From positions 6,834,539 through 6,898,538 of the forward strand of contig NC_133218.1 of NCBI RefSeq assembly GCF_040436345.1: DNA of 64,000 nt. The letters are read 5' to 3'. Numbering within the stretch: the stretch's first letter is position 1; the number at the start of each line of letters is the position of its first letter. A program made the position numbers and the translations under genes. Below the pieces are notes generated by a model. It was not told the origin of the DNA and made no database searches. It worked only from the letters and a program-made list of their open reading frames with translations. The DNA comes from Pagrus major (Eukaryota > Chordata > Actinopteri > Spariformes > Sparidae). This document shows positions 58,888 to 64,000 of this stretch, one piece after another.

Positions 58888-61800
58888 ATGCTGCGAGTCA
58901 GGTGTCTGAGAGGAGGTAGCAGGGGGGCCGAGGCTGCCCATCTGATCGGAGCCATGGTTGGTATAACGGTGGTTTTTATGTTGTTTCCAGAAATTTTAGA
59001 AAAAGTATCCTTTTGTTGTTTTTTTAAAGCACATGTCAGTCAAATGAATAAAAAAAATAAATCTGTTTGACATTTTCTTCACTGTGCTGCATATGAGCTG
59101 CGTCTTTCACTTGAGATCATTGAATTGATGATTGATCGTTTGTGTGATTAAACTTTTTGTCGGAAATACAAAAAAAAAAAAAAAATCTCGAGAATAAAAT
59201 CCCATCAAATCGTCTGTTTGGACTAAAAAGACAAAAACACAGATTTCCTCAGCAGACCTCAGTCCATGGATTGATTTGTTTCTAAATGCTGAGAGGTTTT
59301 TGGTTTTTTCTCTCTCTGGTGTCTGAGTGACGGTGAACAGCTGTTTGGCACAGATGCGCTCCCAAACTCAGTGACACTCGAGCTGCTCCTGAGCCAGCAG
59401 AGGCCTCGCTATCTGCGGAGATAAGGCTTCTTAATAACACGTGTACTTTGGCACCAAACCAACAGACGGCATTTCTCATTGACATCTAAGGTCACTGTTT
59501 CTTTCGCACAGTTTTACTCTACTTGAATTAGCCCTCTTGTATGTGAGCTGCCAGCAAAGTAATTTATTGGTCTATCAGCTTTAATTTCACTTCATGTCAG
59601 GCATGAAGAATATACAAACATGCAGCCTTGGTGTTTTGTTTACAACAGAGTCTATTCATGTGTACACGTTGCATTTTTCAGAATAGGTGCATATTTCTAC
59701 AAAATCCTTGCCTGCACAAATATGAAATCCATTTTTCCAGCAGCAGAATATTAAACATATTGTGTTATTTCCGTCCTCAGCTCGGCCGGGCGGTGACTGG
59801 ATGGGCGCAGAGGGCCTTCCAGAGCACTTCGAGCGCAGCAGCTGCACAGTCTCAGCGTGCAGTGGACGAAGAACATGTTACTGAGCCCCTGCAGCAGGAA
59901 TGTCCTGTGTGCAGTCACAATGAATGGGACCCTCTGGAGGAGGTGATCGTGGGTCGTGCTGAGAACGCCCACGTGCCTCCCTTCACTGTGGAAGTGAAAG
60001 TAAGCATGTCAAGATGACATCTGTGAAAAACACACAGATCAGTGTCCACACTGCTGTCTGTGCATGTTTCCAAAACTGTAACATGATGCTTTACTTTCAC
60101 TGTGAGATTAACTCCATGTTGTTGTACTGTGAACCTCTCAACAGGCTAACACATATGATAAGTACTGGCCCTTCTACCAGCAGTATGGGGGCCAGTCTTT
60201 TCCTGAGGACCACTTGAAAAAAGCTGTTGCCGAGATTGAAGAAATGTGCAATATTCTGCGTCACGAGGGCGTCACTGTGAGGAGGCCAGAACCACTGGAC
60301 TGGTCCATGGAGTACAAAACTCCGGACTTCACCTCATCAGGTAAAAATAATACATAAAGCAGAGGTATAGCTCACTTATAACCCTACATTCCCAGTACCT
60401 ACTCCATTATATTTATTTGGCAGCTGTAGTTTATTGCAGAATCACATTTTGCACATAAAACATACAATCAGTTTAGGAAATATGACGCATTTTCATAGAT
60501 TTTAGTATACAAATGTATGTATAACTGTTAAAAAAAGCTCCCACTAAACAGCCTACAACTGTTCAATAATAACTGTCCATTAATATAAGTGTTGAAAAAA
60601 GTACCCAAAAGTGGAGTAAAAGTGAAAGTCACCCAAACAAATAGTACTTTAGAAAAAGTCTTATAGTATCTGATATTAAATGTACTTAAGAAGAAATGTC
60701 TTGCGACAGATGTACTGCTAGAAAAATGTAGTGAAATAAAAATATGCTATTCTGGCTCTGATGCAGCGTGTAATCTGCAAAGTAACTAGTAACTAAACTT
60801 ATCACATAAGTGTAGTAGAGTAAAAGTACAATATTTGCTTCCAAAATGTAGTGGAAGTATAAAGTAGCAGAAAATGAAATACTCAAGTAAAGTACAAGTA
60901 CTTTAAACTGTACTTAAGTGTAGTACTTGAGTAAATGTACTTAGTTACATTCCATCACTGAATATAATTATATAATAATAATAATAACAAGGCCTATTCT
61001 GCATAAACATTTACTTTTGATACTTTAAGTACATTTTGTTGATTAAACTCAAGAGTTTGTGTGCAAGACTTGTAATAGAATATTTCTATGGTGTAAGACT
61101 ACTTTTACTTAAGTAAATAATCTGACTACTTCTTCCACCGCCGGTCTTACATTTATTGGTGTATGAAAACAGTTGTATATTTGAAATATTCTCTGTCAGC
61201 TGATTGTGTATTGCCGAATCTGTTGCAGGCATGTATGCTGCCATGCCCAGAGACATCCTCATGGTCGTGGGAAATGAAATTATCGAGGCTCCTATGGCCT
61301 GGAGGGCTCGCTTCTTTGAGTACCGAGCCTACAGACCTTTGATCAAGGAGTACTTCAGTAAAGGTGCTAAATGGACCACAGCTCCCAAACCCACGATGGC
61401 CGACGATCTGTACGATCAGGTGAGGCTCTATCTTGTGAGATTAAAGTTATACGTGCATTAAAACACCTTGTTAGTTCTGTTCTTATCGCCTCTGAACTCT
61501 TTGACTCGTGCTATCTATTGCACTGGCGAGAGACGTTACTGCTTAACTGCTGGAGTGTAAATCATTATTGTGTCACTCAGGACTACCCCATACGCACAGT
61601 GGAGGACAGACACATGCTGGCCGCCCAGGGGAAGTTCGTGACCACAGAGCACGAGCCCTGCTTTGATGCAGCAGATTTCATCAGAGCTGGGAGGGATCTT
61701 TTTGTCCAGAGGAGTCAGGTACAAACACTATTTGCTACATGATGGGGAGAAATTCCTAATTCTTACCAACAATAAAGACACATTTTGCTACTGCTAGAAC

Positions 61801-63839
61801 AGTAGATGACATTTAGAAGTATCTGTGTGCAAGTGGACACTCAAAAAAATGCTGTACTTTCATCTGAAGATAGATACGACTCTCAAACCTCTTTTTTTCT
61901 GCAGGTTACAAACTTCATGGGAATTGAGTGGATGCGCCGTCATCTGGCCCCAGACTACAAGGTCCACATTATCTCCTTCAAGGACCCAAACCCCATGCAC
62001 ATTGATGCCACTTTTAACATCATCGGGCCAGGACTGGTGCTCTCAAACCCTGATCGCCCATGCCACCAGGTACTGTCAGACAGGAGAGTCTACTTATCTT
62101 TTATCACCGTGCCCTCTGCTGCCCTCTGGTGGACTTTAACCTGATGAACAGCACATGTTCACCTCTGCTCTTTGTCCCTTCACCTCAGGTTGACATGTTC
62201 AAGAAGGCCGGCTGGACTATTGTGAAACCACCAACACCTTTGATTCCTGATGGTGGGTTTTTTAATCTAAGACTTATCTTCTGCTGCGACACTCAACACT
62301 CAATTCTTGCTGTAAAAAAAACACACTCTCCTTTTCTGTGCAGACCACCCTCTGTGGATGTCCTCCAAGTGGCTGTCCATGAATGTCCTAATGTTGGGTG
62401 AGAAGCGTGTTATGGTTGATGCCAATGAAAGCACCATTCACAAAATGTTTGAGAGTCTCGGTGAGTTCATATTCAAGTTTTTACATCTCTTTTAGCCATC
62501 ATTTTTGCGCCTGCAACTAATGATTATTTTCATTATTAATTTCAATCATTTGGTCTATAAAATGTCACAATGAGGGGTTTGGAATGAAATCATTTTTGGT
62601 GTTATTGCTTGAAAAATTACTTTAAAAAACTAGTCAGTCAGCAAAATAGTTGCAGATCAGTTTTCTGAACTAATCGTTTTATCAATTAAACATTTCATGT
62701 CTTCTTGCTGCTGACACCTGCTGGATCTGACATCTCTCAAAGTCTTTATTACAGGGCTGCAACTAACAATTATTTTCAGTGCTAATTAATCTGTCAATTG
62801 TTTTCTCAATGAATCGATAAGTTCTTTGGTCTATAAAATGTCAGAAAATGTTGATCACTTTATTCAAAAGCTCAACATGACATTCTTAAATGTCTTGTTT
62901 TGTCCACAACCCAAAGATATTCAGTTTACTGTCATAGAAGAGGACATTTTGGACATTTTTTTCAAAAACTGATATGAAACAATTAAGCGAATACTTGTAT
63001 TACTTTAACTGTAGACAGCTAACCGATTAATCAACTAATTGTTGCAGCTCTAATCATTTTACACCCTAAAGATACATTTCAAGAGAATTATTCATAACTT
63101 TAATTATATAGCACCTTTGAAAACAGATTTTACAAAAACAGTCACAAGAATAAAAGGATAGAAAGATATAAAGTAATAAAAAAAGTTCATATAAAAGCAA
63201 TTCCATTAAAGTGAGTTTTAAGAAGTGATTTAAAGGAAGTTACTGATTTTGTGAGCCGTATCCCATCAAGTCGATCAGTCCAAAGTCAACAAGTCCTGAT
63301 TGCAAAAGCATGGTAATCCTTAGATTTAAGACTGGACTTTGAGACGGCCAGAGGGGCCACACCTGAGGATCGAAGGCTGCAAACAGACTTTCTGCTGTTG
63401 AGGGCAAGACCCAACGAGCTTTAAAAGTGAACAGTAAAATCTTAAAATCAGTTCTGAATCAGACAGGGAGCCAATAGAGAGAAGCCAGGATTGGTGATGG
63501 TGGAGGCAACAGAGAGACTTTTGGTTTATGTCAGACAGGAGGGAAAAATGAGTGCATGAGTGAATTTCTCCAGGTCTGATTGTGACAGCATTGGTGTGAT
63601 TTTGGAGACGGTTCTTACTGGTCAATTTTATGAATGAAATACTCTGTAATTCAAGGTTTATTCTCAGAAAACTAAGCCCTCTATGTTGTGCAGCCATCCT
63701 TACTGTAAATGTGTTTTTTGTTGCAGGTATCCAGACCATAAAGGTGAACATTCGTCATGCCAATTCCCTGGGTGGTGGCTTCCACTGCTGGACAACCGAT
63801 GTCCGCCGCCGTGGTACCCTGCAGTCCTACTTCCACTAG
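58888..63839 (+). CDS. gatm: Glycine amidinotransferase, mitochondrial (AGAT)
   Basis: Transfers the amidino group of arginine to glycine, making guanidinoacetate, the first step of creatine synthesis. It acts in the mitochondrial intermembrane space. Exons: 58888-58956, 59781-59999, 60145-60340, 61229-61419, 61581-61718, 61905-62069, 62189-62252, 62344-62460 and 63727-63839. All are GT-AG and in phase, giving 423 aa, the length of human GATM. The N-terminus ([16 protein letters not shown], Arg-rich, no acidic residue until position 15) is a mitochondrial targeting peptide identical to human over its first 16 residues. Catalytic residues are Asp254 ([13 protein letters not shown]), His303 ([11 protein letters not shown]) and Cys407 (GGGFHCWT), at the human positions. 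The start is fixed by the targeting peptide and the promoter just upstream. Confidence 0.97.
60595..61140. repeat. 'Tacttaagta' repeat in gatm intron 3
   Basis: Begins 'gttgaaaaaagtacccaaaagtggagtaaaagtg' and ends 'gactacttttacttaagtaaataatctgactacttcttccaccgc'. A long, fairly complete copy that contains the 'ttctggctctgatgcagcgtg' block also seen in the copies at about 46300 and 54565. Confidence 0.7.
62461..63726. other. gatm intron 8, mostly repeats
   Basis: Two copies of the 'ctgcaactaa...tggtctataaaatgtca' repeat (about 62510-62690 and 62755-63055) are followed by a stretch (63100-63560) that looks like a LINE-type 3' region (tatagcacctttgaaaac... ggccagaggggccacacctgagg). The 141-codon minus-strand frame in it has no recognisable product. 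Confidence 0.5.
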
Positions 63840-64000
63840 CCTTGCCAGAAATAGGCAGTTTTTATTGAGCTTTGAAGATTTTAGCCTCAATCCCGAATCT
63901 TAATAGCACTCTAATGATCAAATCTTTATTGTCAGTGAATCAAGTCTACGTGTGTGTGTTTGGGTGTCACCTGCTGCAAAGTCAACAAGTCTAACATGAA

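Overview
This window is vertebrate nuclear DNA, almost certainly from a ray-finned fish (teleost). Six multi-exon genes with GT-AG introns account for nearly all coding capacity. Their proteins follow the human orthologues through most of their length, and the DNA between and inside them is packed with fish-type dispersed repeats: LINE tails, hAT-like and other inverted-repeat elements, and a repeat family whose copies read as 'tacttaagta' stretches.

Layout: (1) 1-449, an open exon cut by the window edge, whose donor phase fits the next exon; (2) 2316-5556 (+), a USP50-like ubiquitin protease with all catalytic residues present; (3) 7799-19005 (-), usp8 complete in 18 coding exons (1085 aa predicted), tail-to-tail with usp50; (4) 25518-32575 (+), hdc (histidine decarboxylase) in 12 coding exons (675 aa), head-to-head with usp8; (5) 34297-41118 (-) and 44347-55924 (-), two tandem slc27a2 (very-long-chain acyl-CoA synthetase / fatty acid transporter) genes with the same ten-exon structure (621 and 622 aa); (6) 58888-63839 (+), gatm (glycine amidinotransferase) in nine exons (423 aa, the same as human), with a textbook CCAAT/TATA promoter.

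USP8, USP50, HDC and SLC27A2 are also close neighbours on human chromosome 15q21, and GATM lies in the same chromosome region, so this is a conserved vertebrate linkage group rather than a functional operon. The genes do not form one pathway. They cover endosomal deubiquitination, histamine synthesis, fatty-acid activation and creatine synthesis.

The less expected content is duplication debris and transposons: a decayed copy of two usp8 exons upstream of usp8; decayed slc27a2 exons inside the last hdc intron; a 581-bp inverted-repeat element with a perfect 8-bp target duplication inside usp8; a 351-bp TTAA-bounded element; a transposon nested inside another repeat; and several hairpin elements. 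I found no CRISPR array, tRNA, rRNA, virus-like gene or novel multi-gene system. All exon borders were inferred by eye from splice signals, reading phase and family similarity.
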